Source of the DNA: Syncephalastrum monosporum B8922
Taxonomy: Eukaryota > Mucoromycota > Mucoromycetes > Mucorales > Syncephalastraceae
Length of the DNA: 64,000 nucleotides
Reading direction: 5' to 3'
Assembly: GCA_000697355.1 (NCBI GenBank)
Contig: JNEN01000789.1
Coordinates: forward strand, 18,463 to 82,462
Below are positions 21,594 through 33,443 of this stretch, piece after piece. The position numbers and the translations under genes were made by a program. Position 1 is the stretch's first letter, and every line of letters begins with the position of its first letter. The notes under the pieces are model-generated. The model was not told the origin of the DNA. It saw only the letters and a program-made list of their open reading frames with translations, and ran no database searches.

Positions 21594-24500
21594 ATGACTC
21601 AACCGAACCAGCAACGACGCTTCACATCTTTGAACTCCCCTCCTTCCTCTGCTTCGTCCTCCTCGTCGTCCAAGCGGACCTATCCTTCCCAAGCAATGTA
21701 CTCCAACGTGGATTGCATTCCCACCGCCATGACCTCGTCGTCGACGCCTATGCCCAACCTGAATCTCATTGTGCTCTCGGACAGTGGCGATATGAGCAGC
21801 GAAGACGAGGCCAGTCCGGTCGACTTAGACTCCCCTTCCAAAACACCTGATTCTCCCAAGCGACGCCGGGTCAGCCAGGAATTCAACAGGGATCGCTCGC
21901 CACGATCCACCCCGGCTTCAATCCCTGAAGATTCAGAGCACCAGGTATGGGCAAGAATGAGTAAAAAAAAAAGAGTCTGTTTTTCTCCCCTGACAGGTGT
22001 TTAACCCAAAGGCAGCAGAATTTAAATTCATATCAACGCAACACTTCATCCTCGTCCTCCCGTCGACACCACTCTCAATCGTCGTCGTCGTCGTCTATGC
22101 GTCTGCAGCACCCGCCTCCATTTATCACGCCCTTGTCCGTCCAGCCCGCGTACGCAAACCAACTCGACTATCTGCGATACCAGCATCAGCAGCACCAACA
22201 GCACCACCTTGTCGAACCTACCCTGACCTCGCCTCAAGGCATGCAATCGTTTGGAAATGAGAACGATGATGATATCATGATAGACGAATACCGATCAACA
22301 AAGAACGTCTGTCTCGGCATGATCACCTCTGAAATCGTTTCCGTCAGGCCATTGAACCTGGTCCGAGACGAGCAGTACGAACCTGTCACCGTCAAGGCGG
22401 ACGGGAGACAGAAAGATGGCAATTACTGTAAGTGCAGAGTACTGTGCTCAACTCTAGGCATACACCCGTTCTCATACAGACCATAGCCTTCTCCATTTTT
22501 TCGCGTACCAAACCGCCCAAATTTGTAAGTCTTCCACATTGTCTGATCTGTTATCCAACACAAACTCTCTCTCTCTTTCTTAGTACGGTTGGGTCATGTA
22601 CGAAGCCACACGTGCGCTGGGCCCCGTCGCAGACCGCGGCATGGCCTGGTGGGACGCCCTCATCCCACGCGGCAAAGCCACACCGTCTCGCACGCCTCTC
22701 CTTCTCATCATGTACTGTCTGCCCGTCCACAAAGAGGGTATCGGCAGGCTCTTCCGCATGTACCATCAAATCTTCCAGGCACCGCCCTTGTACAACCCTG
22801 CCTGTCGCTATGATAACCCCCATGTTACCATTGACTCATCCGGCTCCTCTTTTGGGAGCGGCTATCGCTCATCCCCCCAGAGAGGCCGGGCGCGTTTTGT
22901 CGCGTCCCCTGGAAGTTTGCCCATGGCTGAACCACCGGATGCGGAACAGGCCCGGCGTGATATCACCTTGTTGCTCGACAGTATCCCGCAGGATGTCAAG
23001 CTGCTGAAGAAGAAGCGGAAAGATACCGCCAACGGTGAAACAGACCGGTCCGCCATCGTGGTCGAGGACAGCGACGAGGAGCAAGACGACTCCAGGTTGG
23101 AGATCGAGGGCATGAATGTCAACTTGCTTCCCCATCAAGAGACCGGCATTTTGTGGATGGCCGATCGTGAAGAGAATAAGACGAGCAATGGCGGTATTCT
23201 GGCCGATGTAAGTGGATAAATTGCTACAAGTCTCGGCTGTGCTAACACGTCTCAATTAGGATGTAAGACATATAAACAGAAAGATAGATACCCTGATGTA
23301 TGGTACTGAACCAAAGCAATAGATGGGCCTTGGCAAGACAATTCAGACGATCGGTCTCGTCCTGACTACACTCAATCAGGCACGAGAGAAACCAGGAGGC
23401 GAACCGCAGCGGACGCTCATCGTCTGTCCCTTGGCTTTGATACAGCAATGGGCTCAAGAGTTCAGCGACAAGACGGCAGATGGCCGGCTCAAGGTGCTCG
23501 TCCATCATGGCCAGACACGTACCCGAGGTAGCTGATCTAAATCCATCCAAGACAACCGTCAACTCACATCTTCCTGTAGATATTGAGAAACTGAAGTCGT
23601 ATGACGTCGTCATCACAACATACCACATACTATCGAGCGATTTCCCGAAAGGGACCGCTATAAGCGGTGTACCACGAGCCAGCAAATATGACATTAAGCC
23701 GGACTTGACTCAGACTTCGAGCGCAAGTGGCGCAAGTGGCGCAAGTGGCGCGAGTAGCCCCAGCAGCCGGATGACCTCACCCGGTTTGAGCGAGGATGAG
23801 AGCTCCCGCATCGATGAGGGCTATGGCCCGCTTTTCCATATTGATTGGTACCGTGTGGTATTGGGTAAGAGTGATATGAAATGGTTCTTTTTAAATGCAC
23901 CCATCTGACTCTTCAATAGACGAAGCACAGCAGATTAAAAATAGGGCTACACGCTCCGCCAAAGCAGCTTACACATTGAGAAGCCAAAAGCGATGGTGCG
24001 TAACCGGCACGCCGCTGCAAAACTCGGCCGATGAACTCTACAGTCTGATTCGCTTCTTGCGCGTTCAGCCCCTCAGCGACTACCCGACATTTCGGCGCAG
24101 CATCTCCAAACCTTTAAACGACGGCGAGACCCAGATCGCACTGGACCGTCTCCGGGCCGTTCTGATGGCGGTCATGCTGCGTCGTACCAAGCAACTCTTC
24201 CACGATGCGCAGGATACCCCCGTACAGGACACAAAACCAGACGATGCAACCAAGTCAGACACGCCCCAGCTTTCCAAACAACTGTCACTCAATCTGCCAC
24301 CTCGCTACAAGACAGATATTCTCTTGACGTTCACATCTGAAGAACGATTTCTGTACGACATGATTTCAAGCAGGACGCGTGCTGTCGTTCAAAAGCTAGT
24401 GCAGGGTGGCAAGAACAGAGAGAGCAGTTATGTCAATATGCTGTGCATGATTCTGCGTCTTCGCCAGGCATGCAACCATCCCCAGCTCGTGCTAAAAGCC

Positions 24501-25613
24501 CTGGTGAAAGACGACGGCGGCGGTATCATTAACTCTGCCGACAATGGCGAGACGTCATCGCCACGTGAGCCCAATGAAGCGACGGCGGCACGAGACATGA
24601 TGGCCAATGTGGCCCGAGGCCTGGGCTGGTCCGGTGCGTCTCAGGTGCCATCCACTCGGCAAACGTGCCAACTGTGTGGGCGGTAAGGCACAAAGAAATA
24701 TGCCCCTTCACCTCAGTAGAATGTTCGAATGACACTATTTTTTTTTATATTTTTTACAATTTAGGTCGATCCGACGGGCAAGCACGATTTATGAATCTTT
24801 TTGTGATGCCTGTACCCAGCTTTTACAGAAGAGCACGGAGCCTCAAAAGTTACACACAGGCGCGATCGACGCGACGCTGCCCGAAGGCCACTTCGTGACC
24901 TCGACAAAAGTCTCGCAAGTGCTAAAGATTTTGACCGAAACACGCGCCCGAGCACCCGGAGAAAAAACCATCATTTTCTCGCAATTCACGTCGATGCTCG
25001 ACCTTCTTGAGGACCCTCTCCGCAAGTGCGGCTTTCAGTTTGTTCGATGTAAGGTTTTGTGTGACCGATGTCATTTTGTTTCTGAACAGAAAAATGCGTA
25101 TCTTTCCTTTTTGCGTGTAGATGATGGGTTCATGCCGAACAACCAACGCGAAAAGAGCCTTGCGAGGCTCCGTGGAGACCCCGAATGTCGGGTGATGCTC
25201 ATCTCGCTCAAGTGCGGGTCATTGGGGTAAATATGAAAACACACACAAACTCTCTGTCTGCACGTACATGGAACTCATGCGACATCCTCAAGGCTGAACC
25301 TGACGGCTGCGAACCGTGTGATCCTCATGGATGTATGGTGGAATCCTGCAGTAGAAGGTAGGGAAGATGACATAACCTCCCCAAAATATGCTAAATATCT
25401 TGTTTGTTAGACCAAGCGATCGATCGGGTCCATCGTATAGGCCAGCGCCTTCCGGTCCAGGTCGTGCGCCTTATGATTGCCGACACAATGGAGCAGAAGA
25501 TTGTTGCTCTACAGAACCAAAAGGCCATGATGGCCCGTGGCGCGCTCGGCGATGGTACGCTCAAGAACACTAAGCTGACCATAGAAGAAATCAAGTCGCT
25601 CTTTGATCTCTAA
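21594..25613 (+). CDS. SNF2-family ATPase, Rad5/Uls1-like group
   Basis: A multi-exon DNA-dependent ATPase. The N-terminus is serine-rich and disordered. A conserved segment follows (YGWVMYEATRALGP, WWDALIPRGK), then the helicase core: LPHQETGILWM, motif I DDMGLGKTIQT, motif II DEAQQ, VTGTPLQNS, LRRTK, motif V region LISLKCGSLGLNLT and motif VI QAIDRVHRIGQ. The split by a zinc-binding insert (CQLC...CDAC) between the ATPase lobes is typical of Rad5/Rad16/Uls1 proteins, but here there are only two CxxC pairs rather than a full RING. Expected role: chromatin remodelling or DNA-damage tolerance in the nucleus. Motif I is split by two introns around an apparent 3-base exon at 23260-23262. The junction near 22428-22490 does not stay in frame with its strongest donor, and 22013-22018 is a tandem CAGCAG acceptor. 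A 9-base repeat near 23720-23756 encodes an Ala-Ser-Gly run. Confidence 0.87.
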
Positions 25614-26318
25614 GCTGGGCCCCTCTCACTCTCTCTTTCGTTTCTGTTTTTGTTTCTTGCTCTTTCCATCATTTCTAATCTTACGATGCTAATAAAATCT
25701 GAAAGTGCATTGCTCTTCGTCTTTGTTGTCTATGCACAAACCGAATTCCACGATGCTGGGTTTGGAGCGTCGATCTTGTGGGTGTCTACTCCGGGGACTT
25801 CCAAATAAGGCAGCTATTCTACTAATTTGTGAGAATCCCAGGCGTGTATGTGTGACCATGGTAATGTTTATTCTTATTGACACCAATGTAGAATGAACGA
25901 AGGCGGAGAATGACATGCACATGAAAAAGGACATGATTTTCTTTGGAAGGTTCTGTTGACAATGCTTGTATTGGAATGCTGGTGCACTCAAAGCAGCGAG
26001 TGGACAGCAGAGAGTTCCCGCGATTCTCAGTCGAGCCCAATTAGGCAAAGGTGAGTTAAAGTGCAGTACACGGCCACCAGCACGCGCCGCGGTCAGACGA
26101 AGTCTCAGAAACTTCTGCTGGTATTTTCAAGAGCCGCCTTCTTGTCGAAGTTCTTCTTTGTGTCCTCCGAAAACTGTACAATGGATGACTTGATTTTTAT
26201 TCGCACTCTATTTCCAGAAAGAGGCATGTCATTCAGAATTGTATATAAAGAGGGACCTCTTTATTAATCTCGTTTTTTTTCCTGGGTCGCTTTTTCCTTC
26301 TCCATACTATCCTTCATC
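25614..26318. other. Intergenic region before the calcium ATPase gene
   Basis: This stretch holds the SNF2 3' end and the ATPase promoter. TATATAAAG at 26242-26250 is a likely TATA box about 70 bases before the ATG at 26319. No other gene is supported. Confidence 0.5.
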
Positions 26319-29300
26319 ATGCCCAAAAAGCCGCCCGCCATTACCACCACCACGACTGAATCACAACAGCTTGATGATCCAAATATACCCACCCCGACTA
26401 CGGACGAGACACGGCTCGACATGCGAGTTGATCTCACCACACCTCACACAGACCCCAACAACCCTTTTGCGTTTGTGCCCACCCAACTTGCGGCTTTGAT
26501 GGATCCGAAGAATTTGAACCTCCTCACCGCCTTTGGCGGCATTGAAGGTGTTGCACGCGGCTTATTTGTCGATCTGACAACAGGCCTGTCACCTGCAGCT
26601 GAGATCGATTCAGGTATCTCCTTTCAGAACGAAAAACATGCCTTCCCCAAACAAAACAACATGGACCTGCGCACGGCCGTGTTCGGCCTCAATGTATTAC
26701 CCGAGCCTGAAACCAAAGGCATCCTGGGCCTGATGTGGCTCGCGTTCAAGGACAAGACCTTGGTATGTTCCTTAAGGTGTCACATTCATTTGCTGACCTT
26801 TTTTTTTTTTGTTTTTGCACAGATCCTATTGGCGGTGGCTGCCATTGTTTCACTCGCGGTCGGGCTTTACGAGGATATTGCGGTGCCCGAATACGATGCA
26901 AATGGCAACAAGATTGCGGGTGTCAAGTGGGTCGAGGGCGTGGCCATTATCGTGGCCATTATCATTGTCGTGCTTGTTGGTAGCATCAATGATTTTCAAA
27001 AGGAGCGCCAGTTTCGAAAGCTGAACGCCAAGAAAGAAGACCGTCTCATCAAGGTAAACAGATGATCCAAACTTGCATCATCATGCTCACCATAATAAAA
27101 TTGGATTCCAGGCAACACGGGAAAGCACGATCCAGATGGTTTCCATCCATAACATCCAAGTGGGCGATATTCTACATCTTGAGCCAGGCGACATTGTTGC
27201 GGCTGATGGTATATTTATCGAGGGCCACAACTTGAAATGCGATGAATCCGCTGCCACGGGCGAGTCAGATGCCGTCCGCAAACTGTCGTACGACGCCTGT
27301 ATCCAGCATACCACCAAGCAGGACACGCTTCAGCTGCCATTTAACCAACCACGCTCCTCCATATCTTCATCCTCTTCTGCTACCCATGTGGAGGACAAGG
27401 CTCCTTCGCGCAGCTCGCCCGATCCATTCATCATTTCGGGGTCTAAAGTGATTGAAGGCGTCGCGACCTATATCGTTACTGGTGTGGGTGTCCATTCGTA
27501 CCACGGCCGCACCATGATGGCCCTCCGGACCGAAAACGAGATGACCCCGCTCCAAGTCAAGCTCAACGGCTTAGCAGAGATGATCACCAAGTTGGGCTCA
27601 CGCGCGGCAATTGTGATGCTTATTGTACTCCTGATTCGCTATTTTGTGGGCTATCGGTATTATATTCCGACCGAACCAACCGAAATCGTCCAAGATATCA
27701 TGTCGATCCTGATTGTCGTCGTTACCGTCATTGTGGTCGCGGTCCCCGAGGGTTTGCCGCTTGCAGTAACATTGGGTAAGCTTTTGAAATTTATATACAC
27801 TAGTATAATCTGACTTTTTTTTAGCGCTTGCTTATGCAACTCAGCGCATGCTTAAGGACAATAACCTGGTCCGTGTCCTCGCCTCTTGTGAAACCATGGG
27901 CAACGCCACCACCGTGTGCTCTGACAAGACCGGTACACTGACGCAAAACAAGATGACTGTTGTGGCTGCTAGTATCGGCAACTTTTTGCGATTCGCACGA
28001 GATACAGACGAGAAGGAGGACGAGGAGGATATCCAGCATGTTCGCGACAAGACACCCAAGCCAGTCTTGGATCTGCTGACACAGGCGATCGCGACCAACA
28101 GCACGGCATTTGAAGGCCTCGATGAAAAGGGGGATCCCAGCATCGTAGGCAACAAGACCGAGACCGCGCTCTTGACGTTCTCGCTCGATTATGGCGCAGA
28201 GCATTTTCATAGCGTGCGCGAGCGCTATGCACTCGAGCAAGTGTTCCCGTTCAGCTCTGACCGCAAGGCTATGGCGACCGTCATTCGTGTTGAAGACGAC
28301 ATGTTGCGCGGTCATTTCAAGGGCGCGTCCGAAATCATGCTAGACAAGTGTTCTCAGATCGTGGATGGCCAGGATGCATCGGGCACGCGCGTGAATCAGC
28401 GCAAGCTCACTGCCGACGACCGAACCCAGCTTGAGGCCGTCATTCAAGACTATGCCTCACGCAGTCTGCGCACGCTGGCCATTGCCTACCGCGACTTTGT
28501 CCACTGGCCTCCCACCAAAGCAACAGGTAGCTCGACGGACGACGACGAAGTACCCTATGATGACCTCGTACACGACAATGGGTTGACCCTGATTGGCATC
28601 GTCGGCATCGAGGACCCTCTACGCCCGGGTGTTAAGGAAGCCGTCAAGGCATGTCAAAAAGCTGGTGTCTTTGTGCGTATGGTGACAGGCGACAATGTTA
28701 TCACGGCCAAGAGCATCGCCAAGCAGTGCGAGATCTATACACCGGGTGGTCTCGTTATGGAGGGGCCTACATTCCGGCACCTTTCTCCCGCAGAAATGGA
28801 TGCGGTTCTACCGCGTCTGCAGGTACTGGCGCGTTCGAGCCCCGAAGACAAGCGTATCCTGGTCGAGCGCCTCAAGGAGCTGGGTGAGACGGTAGCCGTT
28901 ACCGGCGACGGCACGAACGATGGCCCCGCCCTCAAGCTTGCCGACGTCGGATTCTCCATGGGCATTGCCGGTACAGAGGTTGCCAAGGAGGCGTCAAGTA
29001 TCATCCTGATGGACGATAATTTCTCGAGCATCGTCAAAGCCATCATGTGGGGCCGCTGTGTCAATGACGCGGTGCGCAAATTTCTCGAGTTTCAGCTGAC
29101 TGTCAACGTGACAGCCGTCGTGCTCACGTTCATCTCGGGCGTGGCAAGCGAGAAGCAAAAATCGGTCCTGACCGCGATACAGCTCCTGTGGGTCAATCTC
29201 ATTATGGATACTTTGGCCGCGCTCGCGCTCGCAACGGACCCGCCGACCGAAGAGCTGCTGGATCGTGCACCCACACCAAAGTCGGCGCCCCTGATCAGTC

Positions 29301-29926
29301 TCAAAATGTGGAAAATGATTATCGGCCAAGCCGTCTTCCAGGTCATCGTCACGTTTGTCCTACTGTACAGCAATATTCTCGACTATGACCCCGAAGACGT
29401 CGTCCTCCAGACCATTGTATTCAACACCTTTGTGTTCTGTCAGATTTTCAACGAAATCAAGTATGTGTAACCACTCTCCTATTCCAAATTCTCACCTTTC
29501 CTTTTACCCTTCAGCTGCCGACGCATTGATAGCAAGTTCAACGTCTTCCACAATATCCTGTCCAACAAGTTCTTTATCATCATCTTCTTCCTATGCGTCA
29601 TTTGTCAGGCCATCATTGTCAACTTTGGCGACGTCGCTTTCCAGGTGACGCGCATCGGTGGCCCGCAGTGGGCGATCGCGATAGTGATCGGCATGTTCTC
29701 GCTGCCAGTGGGCGCATTGATTCGTCTGATCCCCGACCGCTGGTTTGGTTTCTTATTCCGTAATCCGACGACGCGCCAGCGCTATCTCGGCGAGGCACCT
29801 CTTGTGCCAAGCCTCTACATGACAGGTCACTCGGACGACGCTGTGTATACCCATAACGCCAAAGCAGAGGAAAAGGCGGATGTGCCTATTACCATTGTCA
29901 CACCTGCGGATGAAACCACGCCCTGA
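26319..29926 (+). CDS. PMC1: P-type (P2B) calcium-transporting ATPase, PMC1-like
   Basis: Five exons separated by introns at 26763-26822, 27054-27111, 27776-27824 and 29461-29514; all were checked for phase. The protein, about 1,130 residues, has the P2B calcium-pump layout: an N-terminal cytosolic region with GGIEGVARGL, membrane helices around ILLAVAAIVSLAVGLYED and WVEGVAIIVAIIIVVLVG, and an actuator loop with CDESAATGESD. The helix PEGLPLAVTL, the phosphorylation site DKTGTLTQNKM, the nucleotide-binding KGASEIML and the hinge TGDGTNDGPALK follow, with C-terminal helices after VTRIGGPQWAIAI. In fungi such pumps load calcium into the vacuole or expel it, keeping cytosolic calcium low after signalling. 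I see no clear calmodulin-binding extension. Confidence 0.93.
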
Positions 29927-30669
29927 TCTTCATGTTCTTTTTGCAAGTCTTATGTTCTTTATAATGTTGTTGTATCATAGTAATGTCCCCTATCTACCAT
30001 CGTTTGTATATTTTCTTTCGTTTCTACGTTATCACTCCTATCAATTCCCATTTATTTGTTTTTTCTTTTCATTCGTTCTTAATGATGACATTCTATACAG
30101 TACTCATAAACCCAGGTTCTTTATAAACACTTCTCATACACAAGTACACTGTCATACGGATTTGACTGTTTGCATATGTGTATTTACCAGCTTTGCTTAT
30201 AGCGTTGTAATTTTATAGCTCTTTTTTTCTTCTGATAAGTACAAAGTCGATACACAGATCAGAGTATAGATCGCATGACTTCATCTAATACGAAAATTCA
30301 ATAACAACCAGTACAACAAGATATGGATGCGCTGCGATTGCTAATTGCTATTATAACCTTTGAGCTGTTTCCTTGTGGAATGTCTAACATCGAATGTAGC
30401 AGATAAGGATAATGATATTCATTAAAATATGATCAATTTTATCATTTGATGACTGACTGTAAGACGGGCTTCAAAATTTATAGACTTTCATCACGAAACA
30501 ATAATGTGTGTTCACGCTGCTATATATATGTAATATGAGCGCGTGGAAATGTTGCGTGTAATATATAATTCATTATATTTATTATGTTCTACGCCTCACA
30601 AGCTAGACAAGACAGAGAAATTGTTTACTGCGACGTTGTATACTCACACGAGAAGCCTAATAGTCCAGC
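29927..30669. other. Convergent intergenic region, AT-rich
   Basis: The 3' ends of the calcium ATPase (plus) and siderophore transporter 1 (minus) face each other here. It is AT-rich, with TATATATATG near 30521. I find no gene. Confidence 0.55.
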
Positions 30670-32654
30670 CTAGAAAACAACACCCTTGGTCTGGGTCATT
30701 TGCTTCACGTTGTAGTTGCGAATCATGGCCACCCAGATGAAGCTGAGCACCATTAGTCCGGTTCCGGCAGCTAACATTCTCGTCTGGGCGTATCCATAGG
30801 ATTCCTGGATCGCTAGGCGTTCGGGTGTGTCTATTGCGTAGGAAAGCTGGGTGGGGAGACTGGAGTAGATGGTCAAGACCTGGGACTGCGCAGATTCAGG
30901 GAGTTTGCGTTGCAGGGCCGGCAGGAAAGTGTTTGTCCAGATAGCGCCGGAAATGGCATTACCGATAGACCCTCCAATACCACCGGAGATGAAAAGGACG
31001 GCGAGTGCGGCGGCGACGTGTTGGTGGTCGACTGCTGCAAGGACAGCCAGCTGCATGATCAGAGTGAAAACGGAACCACCGATGGAGATGAAAATCTCGC
31101 ACATGACAATGTATCCGATATATTGATTTGGCTGCCGGAAGTGGATCATGAGACCCTGGGCGAAGATATAAAGGGGAACACCGATGAACAGAAGCCAGCG
31201 GAAGTATCCGGTTTTTCGGATGGCGAAGCCAACCATGAAGAGGAGGACACCAGAGACAACCTGGAAGGTACTGCCGACGTAACCAGCTTCAGCGACATTA
31301 AGGTTGCTGACGACCTGGAGGAAGGAGTTGAAGTAGCTGTTCCAGCAATAGTAGGACATCTGATAGGTTGCGTCAAGGAGACAGGCGCCAATGACAGTCC
31401 GATCGGTGAGGAATTCGTACTTGAGGAATGGCATGGGGGCGAAGTAGACCTGATATAAGACAAAGAGAACCATGACGACGAAGCCAGTCACAATCATGGC
31501 GATAATATAATCCGTTTTCCAACCGTCGGGGGCAGAGCTTGCCAGGGTGAAGGGTAGGAGGAACACAGTGAGGCCGCCTGCGAGGAGGATGACTCCAGGA
31601 ACTGTGGAATAAAAAACCTTTAGTGCCCTGGTTAGGATGAGGGAGAAAAGTCGCGGTTGCGCTTACTATCAAAGGCAAAAAAATAATGCTTTGTACTCTC
31701 CAGAAAGCTTTGACCGTGGTGTTCTTCAGGAGTAATAATTCCTTGCTTTTCAGCCCTATTCATTCCAACCTTCAGGACGACGTAGACAGGGGAAGCAACG
31801 ACGGGGAAAATAACAGCGAAAGCACCAAAGCCCCAACGCCAGTCGACATTGACCAAGAACTTCTCAGCAGCCTTTGAGCCGGCAAAAGCTGTGATCATAT
31901 ATGGAGACGAGGTAAAAGCAAAAGCGATACCACGATTCTTTAGGTTGGTAATATCGGCGGCCAAGACACATAGAATATAATTCATCCCAGCGAAACCAAC
32001 CGAGTAGAAGACCTACCTCGCACCAAACAATTAGCACTTGCCATTAAAATAATCTTAGAGGGTCTCACGTCCGCAGCACAGTAGGTTTCTAGGTTCTTAG
32101 ATGCCGCCATCATAATCAAACCCAGAGTCGATAAACCGACCATGAGTAACCAGCCCTCAGCACGACCCCAGACATCTACAAGCTTGGCCACAGGGATATA
32201 CAGGGCAGATGTCATAGCACCGGAAACGATATTGATGACAGTCAAAAGCGAATGGGCCTGAAAATCGCTGGTGGCATACGGGGTCAGGCTGTAGAGAATG
32301 GCTGTTCTGAATCCATTGGCTAAGGTGACAAGCCAAAGCCTCCAGCATATCATTAGGTAATCGGTCTAGAATTGAGATAAATATGTGAAGAGAAACGTAC
32401 AAGCACAGAACTGCGACCAGGGACCACTTGGACCAGACCAAAGTTACAGCTTGGATCTTCTGGACACCAGTTTGGACGCTCTGGCTGGGAGATGCCTCAT
32501 CGCTGCTACTATCATGTATGCTGGTATCGTTGTCTTTGGCAGCAGCGGTCTTTTTGCCAGTAGGAGTTTCAATGTCTGCTGCGGGCAATTCCTCGTCAAG
32601 CGCGTCAGTCTTTTTACCACTGACGAGAATCTGGAGCCTGGAACGAATAGCCAT
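30670..32654 (-). CDS. Siderophore-iron transporter 1 (MFS, Arn/Sit/Mir family)
   Basis: A major-facilitator protein with an acidic serine-rich N-terminal tail (SSSDEASPSQS) followed by about 14 membrane segments. Family landmarks are YSLTPYATSDFQAHSLL, VAKLVDVWGRAEG, NRGIAFAFTSSPYMITAF, WRWGFGAFA, DRTVIGACLLDATYQMSYYCW, AAVDHQHVAAAL and YGYAQTRML. Such proteins import ferric siderophores across the plasma membrane. Exon 1 is 32654-32401; a 61-base intron (32400-32340) breaks a codon in phase 2, as in transporter 2. Further introns lie near 32080-31990 and 31670-31600. The promoter has an ATCTGATAA and a CTCTGATAA site, the sequence used by iron-responsive GATA repressors. The gene is divergent from the ABC transporter. 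Its paralogue lies 11 kb away in the opposite orientation. Confidence 0.92.
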
Positions 32655-32720
32655 TACTGCTGAATCCTAGAAGGAGTAGAAACGCGGGTCGCATCATGGA
32701 AAGAGCGAAGGAGGGGGCTT

Positions 32721-32729
32721 TTATCAGAG
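32721..32729 (-). promoter_or_regulatory. Iron-responsive GATA repressor site (CTCTGATAA)
   Basis: On the coding strand of siderophore transporter 1 it reads CTCTGATAA, one base from the ATCTGATAA site known for SreA/Urbs1-type GATA repressors. It lies about 70 bases before the start codon. Confidence 0.45.
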
Positions 32730-32861
32730 AGACAATCAGGCCCAGCTGGGCACAGTAATCTTATGATTCCATGAAAAAACATCTATGGTCGCGCAATGGC
32801 CTCTGTTTAGGAAACTACACAGTAACGAACCTTCTTTGACGGAGTGGATGCGTACAGGTTG

Positions 32862-32870
32862 ATCTGATAA
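32862..32870 (+). promoter_or_regulatory. Iron-responsive GATA repressor site (ATCTGATAA)
   Basis: An exact ATCTGATAA about 210 bases before the start of siderophore transporter 1. This extended GATA motif is the established binding site of fungal iron-dependent repressors; here binding is inferred from sequence only. Confidence 0.55.
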
Positions 32871-33374
32871 GGGTGCAGAATTGGGGCCTGTCAAAAGAGA
32901 GCCATTGGGGGAGCATTATAAGCCACCTCTAGGTGTATTCGAGCTGCAGGAAACTTTTTGATCTGGGTTGTGAGTTTGATCTCGGTAAATTCGGGCGCCC
33001 TTTTCAGTATGAATCATAAACCAGTTCTTGCGTGATCCGACAGCGGGTGACGAGGATCTCCAATTTTGGATGGTGAAGGTGAGCGGCCATACTCGGATCG
33101 TATTGTGGGACACACCAAGGTGCGCGCACCTATCTTTTGCCTCGCAGTTCGAAAAACGGGCGTGGAAATCCGGACCGAATCTTAGGGTATATCTGATTGG
33201 ATGACCGGATGCTGTTTGGTAAATGGGATCCGTCGCGCGGTACTAAGAATAAATGATAATTGGCCCGGCGTCTCGGGCACCGACGGTCCGAACAATTAAG
33301 AGATAAAAAAGAAGCACATGCGATATATGGTGTGTGCACGCTCTAGAAAATCTTCAAGATGTTAAAAAAAAAGC

Positions 33375-33384
33375 TATATATAAA
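33375..33384 (+). promoter_or_regulatory. TATA box of the ABC transporter gene
   Basis: TATATATAAA, 60-69 bases before the ATG at 33444, followed by a pyrimidine-rich leader. Confidence 0.55.
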
Positions 33385-33443
33385 GACCGGATCACTTTTT
33401 CCATTGCTTGTCTACCTACCCACTTTCTCTTTATTTATTGACC

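Larger units (their letters stand above)
32655..33443. other. Divergent promoter region between siderophore transporter 1 and the ABC transporter
   Basis: A 789-base region serving two divergent transporter genes. It carries GATA-type iron-response motifs at 32721-32729 and 32862-32870 and a TATA box for the ABC gene at 33375-33384. No gene lies within. Confidence 0.6.
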
